DNA of 64,000 nt from positions 372,001 through 436,000 of the forward strand of contig JAOWBW010000425.1 in the NCBI GenBank assembly GCA_026119855.1, given 5' to 3'. A program made the position numbers and the translations under genes. Under the pieces are notes generated by a model that saw nothing but the letters and a program-made list of their open reading frames with translations, was not told the origin of the DNA and made no database searches. The stretch is from Campanula takesimana. Taxonomy: Eukaryota > Streptophyta > Magnoliopsida > Asterales > Campanulaceae. This document shows, one piece after another, positions 20,336 through 30,420 of this stretch (positions are counted from its first letter, which is position 1; every line of letters starts with the position of its first letter).

Positions 20336-22185
20336 TGCTCAAATGAGAACCTAAATATCGTGAGTGAGAACTTAATGTATCCAATGATGTATCCAAGTGA
20401 ACCATTGGATACATTGGTTTTTTACCTAATGTATCAAAGTTCTCACGGTTCTTACAGGAGCACGACCCTATATATATATATATATATACACACACACATA
20501 TCATGTTAATATTGAGTATCTATTATTTGTTTTTATTTTATTTTTCAAGATGGCTTTTGCATTTCGGCTTTTAGTATGAATTTTTTACTTTTACATGTGA
20601 TCTTGATAGATGCTAATTCAACGGCTCTTGTTATCCTTCTCCTCTCTGTTTTCGTTTTCGTTTTTTTTTTTTTTTTTTGCATATTATCCTAAATATGTAG
20701 GTTTAAGGAAAAGAGATGGGATTCCCGAAAGATGGTTAGCTCAGGTGGAATGCCATCATCACATTCAGCAACTGTTACAGCTCTTGCTGTGGCTATAGGT
20801 TTACAGGAAGGCACTGGAGCACCAGCATTTGCAATTGCAGTGGTTTTGGCATGCGTTGTACGTACTCTTGAGACCAGGTCTTCTTCATTCTTTTGTAATG
20901 CCACGTGCTCAGCACTTTATTTTTCCATAGAGCTGAAGACATGATGGGTTGAGATAAGCTAATAGCTTTAAACGGGAAATCTTTAAAAGTTTCATGTGTT
21001 CTAATCCCTGGCCGATTTTTTTTTTCCATCCTGTTTTAGTTTTTATTGCTCTTTGGGTCTTCAGATAATCATGTGTACTGAGATTGGTTTCATTGACTAT
21101 TAAATTTTGCTATTTTTACTTTAGGTAATGTATGATGCTACTGGTGTCAGACTTCATGCCGGTCGGCAAGCAGAGGTAGTATCTCTTGATTTCTCTCATT
21201 CCAATATTTTCTCTCCTATAAGATAAATCAATGGAGGTTTATGCCTAGAAAACTTGGAAAAGTCCACCAAAAGGCAAATTATATATACTGAGTTAGCCAC
21301 ATACTATCATTCTTGATCCAGACTGTAATTCTGATTTATTATAATGATCAACATACACATAAATAAATCCTTCAAGATATATGTCCATCTATGCAATTAA
21401 AGTTGTTTATGCTTTCGTAATAGTAGAAACTCGTGTTCAGTTAGGATATTTTCTCAGTATGCCATCATCATGAGTTCTACCATGCATCCTTCGGTGTTTA
21501 ATAATTTCTGCAGAGAATAACATCCCATCTGCAGTAAACGTGCTTAGATTGTAAATAAATATTTTTTGTACTTGATGTCAATCCCCTATAATATGCTGAC
21601 TTTTGTTTTTGTCATTTCAACCTGGCTTATGCTCTTAAATGACCTTCATAGGCCTACTCCTTAGTCTTACATTACCTCAGGATTCATTTTCCTTTTTGAT
21701 ATTTTATAATTAGACTTCAAAAGTAGAAGGCATACACACCTTGATCCGTCTTTCACTCTTCTGTACGCTATGTCGCTAACATTTTCTTTCTCTTCAACTT
21801 TTTGCAGTTACTAAATCAAATAGTGTGCGAGTTGCCTCCAGAGCACCCCGTCTCTAATGTTAGACCTCTACGAGATTCTCTTGGCCATACTCCTCTTCAG
21901 GTATCACTACATTTGGACTCTTTCTGTTTATATATTTTGTCAATAACCGGAAACTAGTTTTTACATTTATATTATCTTCTACTCTCTGAAATCATTGGAC
22001 TCCATACTTACTCTCTTTATCCATTTGGGACTTGTTAAAGGATCACGTTCCTCATAAAAAGTGATTTCTCATAACTTTGAAAATATTTCTCTAAAAAAGG
22101 TTCACCAAATGAAGGTTTGGTGCAGGTTGCAGCAGGTTCTGTACTGGGATTCGTGGTGGCATACCTCATGATGAGCTCTATTTAG
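18590..22185 (+). CDS. DUF212 acid phosphatase/haloperoxidase-related protein, five exons
   Basis: Exons are 18590-18723, 20701-20857, 21125-21175, 21808-21900 and 22126-22185, all with GT-AG introns and consistent phase, totalling 495 nt (164 residues). The protein starts MDEVLTAGDASSFRRTYSPG and has a hydrophobic segment, LPLLAAFLSLFLAQFLKIFT. It continues with the family core SSGGMPSSHSATVTALAVAI, then MYDATGVRLHAGRQAELLNQ, and ends SVLGFVVAYLMMSSI, another likely membrane segment. DUF212/PAP2-like proteins resemble acid phosphatase/vanadium haloperoxidase folds (the GMPSSHSA histidine motif); the substrate in plants is not established. The gene looks intact. Intron 1 is nearly 2 kb and has collected a MITE, a long (TA)n run and a palindromic insertion. 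Confidence 0.92.
19803..19897. mobile_element. Stowaway-like MITE in intron 1 of the DUF212 gene
   Basis: CTTCCGTCCCAAAATGAATG and the inverted right end CATTTATTTTGGGATGGAGG are bounded by TA on both sides (19801-19802 and 19898-19899). It is 95 bp, unusually short, so a deletion derivative. Confidence 0.75.
20271..20332. repeat. (TA)n microsatellite
   Basis: About 31 uninterrupted TA units lie in intron 1 of the DUF212 gene. A second, shorter TA run lies at about 20470-20490, on the other side of a palindromic insertion. Confidence 0.95.
20333..20475. mobile_element. Palindromic MITE-like insertion between TA tracts
   Basis: The ends AGGTGCTCAAATGAGAACC and, inverted, AGGGTCGTGCTCCTGTAAGA share GTGCTC. 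GAGAAC/GTTCTC words and CAATG words are mirrored inside. The insertion is flanked by TA repeats, so a TA target is plausible but its boundaries are not resolvable. Confidence 0.45.
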
Positions 22186-22865
22186 GTAAGATGTAGAGAA
22201 TGTGACTGTTTTTCTACATACGAATGTTCACGAGCGTAGGAGGGCGGCCTTCTGAAATATTATCTGGGAAAGGGGTTGATGGAGGAAAACCGGTGGAGTT
22301 GAATCCGAAGACTAATATGGCCAAATTGTTGGATATCATGATTGAGAGATAATCCTACAATCCCTTGTGCATATCTTGGTGACTACTGCTGCCTCATGTA
22401 TGACTTAAACAACTTGTAAACAAGTTAATACAGTATTTAAATGTCAGTGTTTCCTCAAGTTCAATTTTTGGTCTTTTTCCAGACCTAGCCCTCAACCTTG
22501 GGTATTACATATTGTTTGTTTGTGGCTATGGTTGTGTACTTGTACCGTGCAAGCGTGGTGTTGCGAGGGCCAAGATGTGTCTGTTGCCAGCTGAAATTGG
22601 TAATGCGCGGTTTTGTTGTTACTCTTCATAAATAAACTAGGCAATGGTGCTTGGTTACTAGCTTTGGTTGATTACTCCGTTAACTTGGGAGTGGGGGTGA
22701 TACTCTAGGTTTGCTACCATCATCACAAATTAAGTGGAACTCATGAAATCGAATCACTATCCAGCCAAGGCACAAAATTCTACTATTTGTTTGATCGGTG
22801 TTGACAATTAGTTAACATTTGGGGATTCAATTAATTATTGACAACTAGATTTACTTATACCATAT
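22186..22865 (+). other. 3' flank/UTR of the DUF212 gene with a 42-codon ORF
   Basis: Non-coding 3' flank. An open frame from 22224 to 22352 encodes 42 residues beginning MFTSVGGRPSEILSG and ending NMAKLLDIMIER. Its even composition looks protein-like, but I do not recognise the family and splicing to the gene is not evident. No transposon ends are seen before the LTR at 22866. Confidence 0.35.
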
Positions 22866-23523
22866 TGAAAGGAATTACCCTAACAGGCCGCCTATCAGGT
22901 GGACCGGGCATAATTAAGGCCGTCCCACGAATGGGCCCAACACTTGAGCCCAGCTCGCCCCCGATCTGGGATGGAGGTCAAGAAGGATCTGATGAGAATA
23001 ATCCAAAACCAACTCGCCTGTCAAATCGTTCCAGCTCGTGTAATTCACCGAGCTCGATGTATCGACCTAAGGACAAGGAAAGTTACCGTCAATCAAGTTG
23101 TTGGTCCAGATCGTGACGACCGACCAGTCTAGCCTTCCAGAAGAGCCCAGTGACCGTTCCCTTCTGCTTAGGTCCGGCCCACTAAGGCTAGCTGGGCTTC
23201 AGTTCTCAATTCGAAACCCTACTATGGATAAGGATGATTCGAGTGACTTCAGACAAGGACATAGCTGACCTCATCCTATCCATAACTTGGGGAGAAGGCC
23301 AGTCTTCTATAAAAGGGGACTCCGACATCCATTTCACAGGTTCACACTCTCACTCACTCTATTAGTCTTTCTATCCCTGAACAGACTGATTTACTCTCAC
23401 GCCGGAGGGTCTTTGCCGGTGCAACCCCGGCTAAGCTCACGGTGTTCATTTTGCAGGTCTTAACTAGCATTCCGGGTATCCAAACCACTGATCCGGCCTT
23501 TGATCACATTTTGTGCGTGATCA
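22866..23523 (+). repeat. 5' LTR of the Tat element
   Basis: TGAAAGGAATTACCC...GTGCGTGATCA. A TATA box (TATAAAAG, 23308-23315) marks the likely U3/R promoter. It differs from the 3' LTR only at 23238 (T here, C at 34617) and 23383 (A here, G at 34762). Confidence 0.95.
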
Positions 23524-23541
23524 ATTGGTTCCATTGCCGGG
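23524..23541 (+). other. Primer binding site region of the Tat element
   Basis: ATTGGTTCCATTGCCGGG directly follows the 5' LTR, where reverse transcription is primed. It resembles the TTGGCGCCGTTGCCGGG-type sites common in Tat elements. The tRNA is not certain from sequence alone. Confidence 0.6.
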
Positions 23542-23625
23542 AAACTTTGAAATTGCTTGTTAAGACCTAATCAATATCAAGCAGACTCCTCCCTGCTCTT
23601 TATTTCTGGTGGTTCCGACGAGCCA

Positions 23626-26600
23626 ATGGCTGAAAACGCTGAGAACACCCATTCGGGGTACCATCACATTCCCGGAGTCTTCATCCCTCCCGGAGATTCC
23701 CAGCCTTTCCAACCTTCTCTTCAGCCACCTGCCGGAGTGCTGACAAGAGCTCAGGCCGCCCGCCTAGGCTCCCGAGCCGGGAATGTGCCATCCCAGGTGA
23801 ATGAGAGAGACGGCGCGCCGCCGCCGACGGCTCACCCCACCAGTGAACGACTGAACATGCCCAGAAGCCCTCCGTTGATCTACGCTCAGCGCACCACCAC
23901 CATTCCTCATGACGAAGCTGGACCCAGTGTTACAAACTTGGACGGGAGAACGGTTGCGCAGGCGGCGGCGGTGAATTACCGTTTGGGTTTGTTGTTGCAA
24001 ATTCAAGAGCTGTACGGAGCTTTGGAAGCCCTAGGCCCAGAGGGCATGGTGAATTTACCACCCTTGCCCTCTATACCACGTGTTCCTCTCCAGCCTTGTG
24101 GCAATGCCCTACTGGCTAACGTGAATGCCAACAGGGATGCCAACAGGGCCCTAGATCTAGAGCAAGAAGTCTCATCTCATCGGGAGCACCGGCGCGAGGA
24201 ACGGACTGGAGCCATCGGGTCAGGCAACATCCTTGGTCAAGAAATCGTTCCACCCCTACCTCGCAGTGACAATCTAAATCAGCCGCCGCGCCGTAATCCC
24301 TCTGCGCGTCGTTCTCAGTACGGGAGTGAGGATGACCAAGAGTCAGCACGATCTGGGAATCCGAACACCCGAGATGCCGTGATCTTAGACTTACAGAGGC
24401 GAGTACATGAGATGGAAAAAGCGAAGAAAACGACGACCAAGTTGGCAAATACCATGGCTCCGTTTGCCCAGTGGATTCTAGAGAGCCCTCCCCAACCTAC
24501 CCTGAAACTCCCATCATTAGGCAAGTATACGGGGTCTGAGGACGCCCGTGATCACATCCACACTTTTGAAGCCATCATGGCACTAGTGTCCCACGACGAC
24601 GATGTGCTTTGCAAGGCAATGGTCAGCACTCTAAATGGGCCCGCGTTGGCTTGGTTCCGAGCTCTACCTCCGGGCAGCATTGATAGCTGGGACGAGCTGA
24701 GGAAAAAGTTTGTCGAAAATTTCTCTACATCGGGTGACCACAAGAAGCGACCTACAGACTTGGCAAATGTGAAGCAAAAAGAGAATGAAACGAGCATGAG
24801 TTTCTATCAGAGGTTCAGAACCCTTGCTGAGCAGATCGAGGGTATCACCGACGACATGGTTATGGTTTGCTTTACAGCTGGCATGAGTGACCCGAAACTC
24901 AGATTTGAATTTGATGTGAGGCCTCCGGAGACCAAAGGCGATATGTACGAGCGCGCATACCGAGTTGCTCTAGCTGAGTTAGCCCTTAAGCAGGAGCCCA
25001 ACAAAGAAAAGGGTAAGGGACGAGCTGAATCTGATACGGCGGAGGGCAAGAACTACGATGAGAAAGATTATCACTCTCGGCGAGGGAAAAACCGAAGTCG
25101 TGGGACTGAGCGCTACAACCGCGGAAGCGAGTTAAAGGAGGATAAGGTGGATAATTTTACCCCTTTAACCAGAACGAGGAAAGAGATTATGAATGTGGTC
25201 GAGCTAGATCCACCTCGTCCTATGAAGGGGCATGAGGAGTCCAGGCGCGCCACAGGGAGATGGTGTTCCTTTCACAGGGACTACGGCCACGAAACGGAAA
25301 ATTGCTTAGCACTGAAAAGAGCTATTCAGCAGCGAGTTGATTTAGGCGAGCTCGAGCGATTCGTTAAAAGAGAAGCTAAGAGGGAAAGAGAGAACACGGG
25401 GAAGGCCGATGAGCACCACGAAGAGCGGGCTCCTCGTAAAAAGATCGGGGTAATCAGCGATGAAGCCCTGTCCATCACGGCCTTGAAAAGCCAGATTTAC
25501 AGTCTGAAGAAAGTGCCTTTTGTACCAGCATGGAACAACAAGGAGGAAACCATCTCCTTCTCACCCAACGAGCTTGCAGCCAGTCGAACGGCTCGTGAAC
25601 AACCCATCGTATTGGAGGGGCGCATTGATAATTGCATAGTCGACAGACTCCTCGTTGATACAGGAGCAGCCCGAGACGTACTCTTCTATAAAAGCTTTAG
25701 AGATATGGAGCTATCCGATAGTATGCTCGTCCCATACGCAGGTCGTTTAGAAGGATTCACCAATCATAAGGTGGAGGTGAAGGGTACGGTAGAATTGCTG
25801 GTCGAACTCGGTACCGTCCCATTCAAAATTCAAGAGCTCGTGACATTCATGGTCATCGACGTCTGCAGCGATTACCACGCCATCTTGGGGGTTCCTAGCC
25901 AAGTGAGATTGGGTATGGTCGTCTCTCTACCCCATCAACGGGTCAAATTCCCCACACCGGCTGGAATAGGGTGCCTCTGTGGACGGGCCCGGGAATTTTT
26001 GGAGTATGTCGTAGAAACAAGAAAGGCAAAAAGGAAATACGAGCTCGATACTCCCGAGGAGAAAATTACCATCTCGAAAACCATCAGAACCCGAGAAGCA
26101 ATGAATATCGGGGTTATCAATGAGGTGAGGTCCGACGAGGAAATTACCGGAGAAATCATCAGCCTCAAGAGGGAAGTAAGTGGCAGAATCAAAGAGGAAG
26201 CCCCAGGCATCGAAGGAGAGGAGGTGGAAAAAATAACGGATATTATCGTGGACACCTTGCAATTTAGGGAAAGCCCCGAGCTGAAACCCATCGACGAGCT
26301 AGAAGAAGTCGTTATCAATCCTTCCTTTCCCGAGCAGAAAGTTAAGATAGGAAGACAACTGACCCTGGGGGAACGGGCCAACCTACTTAATCTTCTACGC
26401 GCTAGCACCGACATCTTTGCATGGCAAGTAGAAGATATGAAGGGCATTAGGGAAGAAATAGCCATGCACGAGCTGAATGTGGATCCTGGATTCCAACCAG
26501 TCAAACAAAGACGAAGAGCATTTTCGTCGGATAAGCAGCAAGCCATCAGGGAAGAAGTAAGCAAGTTGTTACGAGCTGGAATAATCAAGGAGGCCTACTA

Positions 26601-29541
26601 CCCGTCATGGCTGGCCAATGTGGTTATGGTGAAGAAGGCTAATGGCAAATGGAGAATGTGCGTCGATTTTACCGACCTCAACAAAGCCTGCCCCAAGGAT
26701 TGTTTTCCCTTACCGAGGATAGACAAGCTCGTCGACTCAATAGCCGGTCACAAGGTCCTAAGCTTCCTAGACGCCTATTCGGGCTATCACCAGATAAAAA
26801 TGGCCAAGCAGGATATCGAGAAAACAGCCTTCCAGACAAGCGAAGGAACCTACTGCTACCAGAAGATGCCTTTTGGCCTGAAGAATGCGGGGGCCACCTA
26901 CCAGCGTATGGTGAGTAAGGTGTTCAAAGATCAGCTCGGCAGAAACATGGAGGCATACGTGGATGACATGGTAATCAAAACAAAGGAGGGTGATCACTGC
27001 CCCGACCTGCTTGAAACGTTCGCGACACTCCGAGCTAACGAGATGAAGTTAAACCCGAGCAAGTGTGTGTTCGGGGTCACCGCGGGAAAGTTCCTGGGTT
27101 TTATGGTCTCCCAGAGGGGAATTGAAGCAAATCCCGAAAAAATCTCTACTCTTCTAAGCATGAGGGAGCCAGCAACAATCAAGGAAGTTCAGAGGTTGAA
27201 CGGTCGAGTAGCAGCATTGGGTCGCTTCATTGCCAAGTCGGCTGAACGATCTCTTCCCTTCTTCAAAACTCTCAAGGGCGGCAAAGAGTTTGAATGGACA
27301 AAGGAGTGCTCGGAAGCTTTCTAAGAGCTAAAAGAATACTTGAGCAAACCACCTACACTTAGCAGCCCCGTTCTGGGAGAACCATTGTACGTATATCTGG
27401 CCGCCTCGGACCGGGCTGTTGCAGCTGTCCTAACGAGGGAAGACAGGGGGATGAAACATGTGTTCTACGTTAGCAAAGCGTTGAATGATGTGGAATCCCG
27501 CTATTTCAACGCAGAAAAGTTGGCGTACGCCGTTGTGGTCGCAGCTCGGAAGCTGAGAGCATATTTCTCCGCCCACTCAATTATCGTTTACACTAACGCC
27601 CCATTGAGAAAGATACTGCACAAGCCCGATAGCTCAGGTCGGCTGCTCAACTGGTCGATTGAATTGACGGAGTTCGATATTTCCTACCAACCGAGGAAAA
27701 CTCTGCAAGCCCAACCCCTCGCTGACTTCGTGGTAGAAACTACATTTAGCCTTGACGGTGACCAACCATCCCCGGAAGCAGAGCCTGATCAACCACGAGG
27801 CACAGATATATCGGCCAATCGTTGGCAACTTTTTGTTGACGGGTCGGCCGGTAAGAATTGCGGTGCTGGAGTAGTCCTGATCGAGCCCGTCAACGGCGAG
27901 GTCATAGAGAAGATACTAAGGTTTAAATTCCCGACCTCAAACAATCAGGCTGAATACGAAGCACTGATAGCTGGGATCGACCTGGCAAAGCATATAGGAG
28001 CCGCCAGGCAGCAGGCCCACACCGATTCTCAGCTCGTTGTTAACCAGTTGAAGGGGGAGTATGAGGCCATCAATCCCATCCTCTCGAAGTACAAAGATTT
28101 GGTCCAAGAGTTGGTAAAAACTTTTGAGTTCTGGCAGATCGTCCAAGTCGCCAGGAAAGACAATGCGCGGGCGGACCTGCTCTCAAAATTAGCAACGATG
28201 GAAACCGAGGAAGTAGACCGACCCAAATGGATTGAATTCGTGGAGAAACCGGCCATTGAGAGAGCTCAAATAATGGAGATCGGTGAAGCGAGCGGAACTC
28301 CTACCAACTGGGTGGACGACCTCAAAAATTTTATCGAGAAGGAAGAACTCCCTCAGAATGGAGAAAAGGCGAAGATGGTAAAAAGAAAAGCACCCAGGTT
28401 CACCATAGTTGATGGTGTGTTGTATAGGAGGTCGTTTGTCAAGCCACTGCTAAGATGTGTACCCCCCGATCAAACTCTTAGCTTGATGGAGGAGGTGCAC
28501 GAGGGAATCTGTGGGGGCCACCCGGGTGCTAGAACCCTGGCAGAGAAAATCATAACATTAGGCTACTACTGGCCAACAATGAGGAGGGAGGCCGTTGAAT
28601 ATGTCCAAAAATGTGATAAGTGCCAGAGATATGCAGATATCCCCCGTCTCCCAGCAACAGAGCAGACTCCGGTAGTTGGTTGTTGGCCGTTCCACATGTG
28701 GGGAATAGATATGATAGGGCCTTTCCCTTTGGCACGCGGAAAATTGAAATATGCCGTGGTGACAGTTGATTATTTTACAAAGTGGATAGAGGCTAAGGCG
28801 CTGGCAGAGATCACCGAGGAAAATGTGCTGAACTTTGTGCATGATCACATATGGTGCCGCTTCGGAGTGCCCAAGCACATAGTCTCGGACAGAGGGTTGC
28901 AGTTCTCAGACCGCTTCACTACAGAATGTGCTCGCCTCGGTGTAAAACACACGAAATCATCGGTATCATACCCCCAGGGAAATGGTCAAGCTGAAGCCGC
29001 AAACAAGCTGGTGATGCATGCTCTTCATAGGAATTTGACAGGACGAGCTGGGAAGTGGGTGGACGAGCTCCCCCTCGCTCTCTGGGCAATTCGGACCACG
29101 ACCAGAGGACCTACCGGAGAAACTCCCTTCGCTCTAACTTTCGGCTCTGAAGCCATGGCGCCGGCCGAGCTCGCACTCCCCACAGCCCGGGTATCTTTCT
29201 TCAATGAGGAATTAAATGAAATGAGAAGGAGAACAGACTTAGACCTGCTCGATGAAAGAAGGCTGGACGCTCATCTCAGGACGATGAATTATAAGCAGAA
29301 GACCAAAAGGTATCACGACCAGAAGGTTAGGAAGAGGACCTTCCAGGTCGGTGAATGGGTCCTAAGAAAGATCGAAGCAACGAGCACGAAAGCTCAGCAG
29401 AACAAGCTTTCTCCCAACTGGGAAGGACCATTCGTTGTGACAAGAATAGTGCGAGAAGGGACGCACATGCTAGCAACTCCAGAAGGCCGTGAGCTCAAAA
29501 ACCCGTGGCACTCCACCAACTTGAGAAAATACTATCACTAG
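23626..29541 (+). CDS. Tat gag-pol polyprotein with one in-frame stop
   Basis: The ATG at 23626 (MAENAENTHSGYH) is the first in a frame open to 27324. One stop at 27322-27324 interrupts it, and the same frame continues to 29541. Landmarks are the Gag core near 24650 (WFRALPPGSIDSWDELRKKF), a His/Cys knuckle-like CSFHRDYGHETENC near 25267, protease VDTGAA near 25654, RT with YVDD at 26956-26967, the first RNase H, a second RNase H (WQLFVDGSAGKNCGAGVVL near 27820), and integrase with an HHCC finger near 28500-28630 and DDE residues (WGIDMIG, VSDRGLQF, NGQAEAANK). The stop falls between RT and RNase H. Without readthrough, RNase H and integrase would not be made from this copy. The minus-strand frames overlapping it are shadows. 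Confidence 0.95.
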
Positions 29542-29680
29542 CTATCAGTTCTATTTAGATCATTTGGAAAGGGTAGCTCTTTTCGAGCACTTTCATGTTT
29601 GCTTTTCTGTAACCAGGAAGATATTCTTTTATTAGCACTTTTAATGAAATTACCCTTATTGAACCAGTATGTACATTTAG

Positions 29681-30296
29681 TCGCTCGCACAAAACGAGCT
29701 CAAGCCTTGCTCTTAGCAAGCATTGGGTAAGACCTGCTCCGAGCAGGCATCACATCGCTCGTACCAAACGAGCTCAAGCCTTGCTCTTAGCAAGCATTGG
29801 GTAAGACCTGCTCCGAGCAGGCATCGCATCGCTCGTACCAAACGAGCTCAAGCCTTGCTCTTAGCAAGCATTGGGTAAGACCTGCTCCGAGCAGGCATCG
29901 CATCGCTCGCACAAAACGAGCTCAAGCCTTGCTCTTAGCAAGCATTGGGTAAGACCTGCTCCGAGCAGGCATCGCATCGCTCGCACAAAACGAGCTCAAG
30001 CCTTGCTCTTAGCAAGCATTGGGTAAGACCTGCTCCGAGCAGGCATCACATCGCTCGTACCAAACGAGCTCAAGCCTTGCTCTTAGCAAGCATTGGGTAA
30101 GACCTGCTCCGAGCAGGCATCACATCGCTCGTACCAAACGAGCTCAAGCCTTGCTCTTAGCAAGCATTGGGTAAGACCTGCTCCGAGCGGGCATCACATC
30201 GCTCGTACAAACGAGCTCAAGCCTTGCTTTTAGCAAGCATTGGGTAAGTCCTACTCCGAGCAGGCATCACCTTGCTCGTACAAAACGAGCTCAAGC
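29681..30296 (+). repeat. 74-bp tandem repeat, about eight copies
   Basis: Starting TCGCTCGCACAAAACGAGC at 29681, the unit recurs at 29755, 29829, 29903 and on to about 30275 with few changes. Each unit carries three small inverted repeats: GCTCG..CGAGC, CTTGCT-CTT-AGCAAG and CCTGCTC-C-GAGCAGG. It lies between the end of pol and the 3' end of the antisense gene. Confidence 0.95.
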
Positions 30297-30420
30297 TGTT
30301 TCAAACAAATCTGGTGAATCCCGATCTGACCAAACGACATAAGAAAGAGTACATTTACTAGGGGATCAACAGCCGACCCCGTGGCTTACATAACTAAAGC
30401 TAATTGCGAAAGAAAAAGAA

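Noticed and set aside
20241..20504. Tyr/Ile-rich ORF
   Set aside because: Translation of a TA microsatellite inside an intron.
18380..22185. DUF212 gene as part of the MULE cargo
   Set aside because: The right MULE end and target duplication are at 18375-18384, so the gene lies outside, and it has normal introns.
25935..26588. Long minus-strand ORF of 217 codons within the gypsy gag-pol
   Set aside because: It lies wholly opposite the well-supported RT/protease frame and has shadow-like composition.
29681..30296. CRISPR-like regular array
   Set aside because: The whole 74-bp unit is repeated, with no unique spacers, and it lies in a plant retrotransposon.
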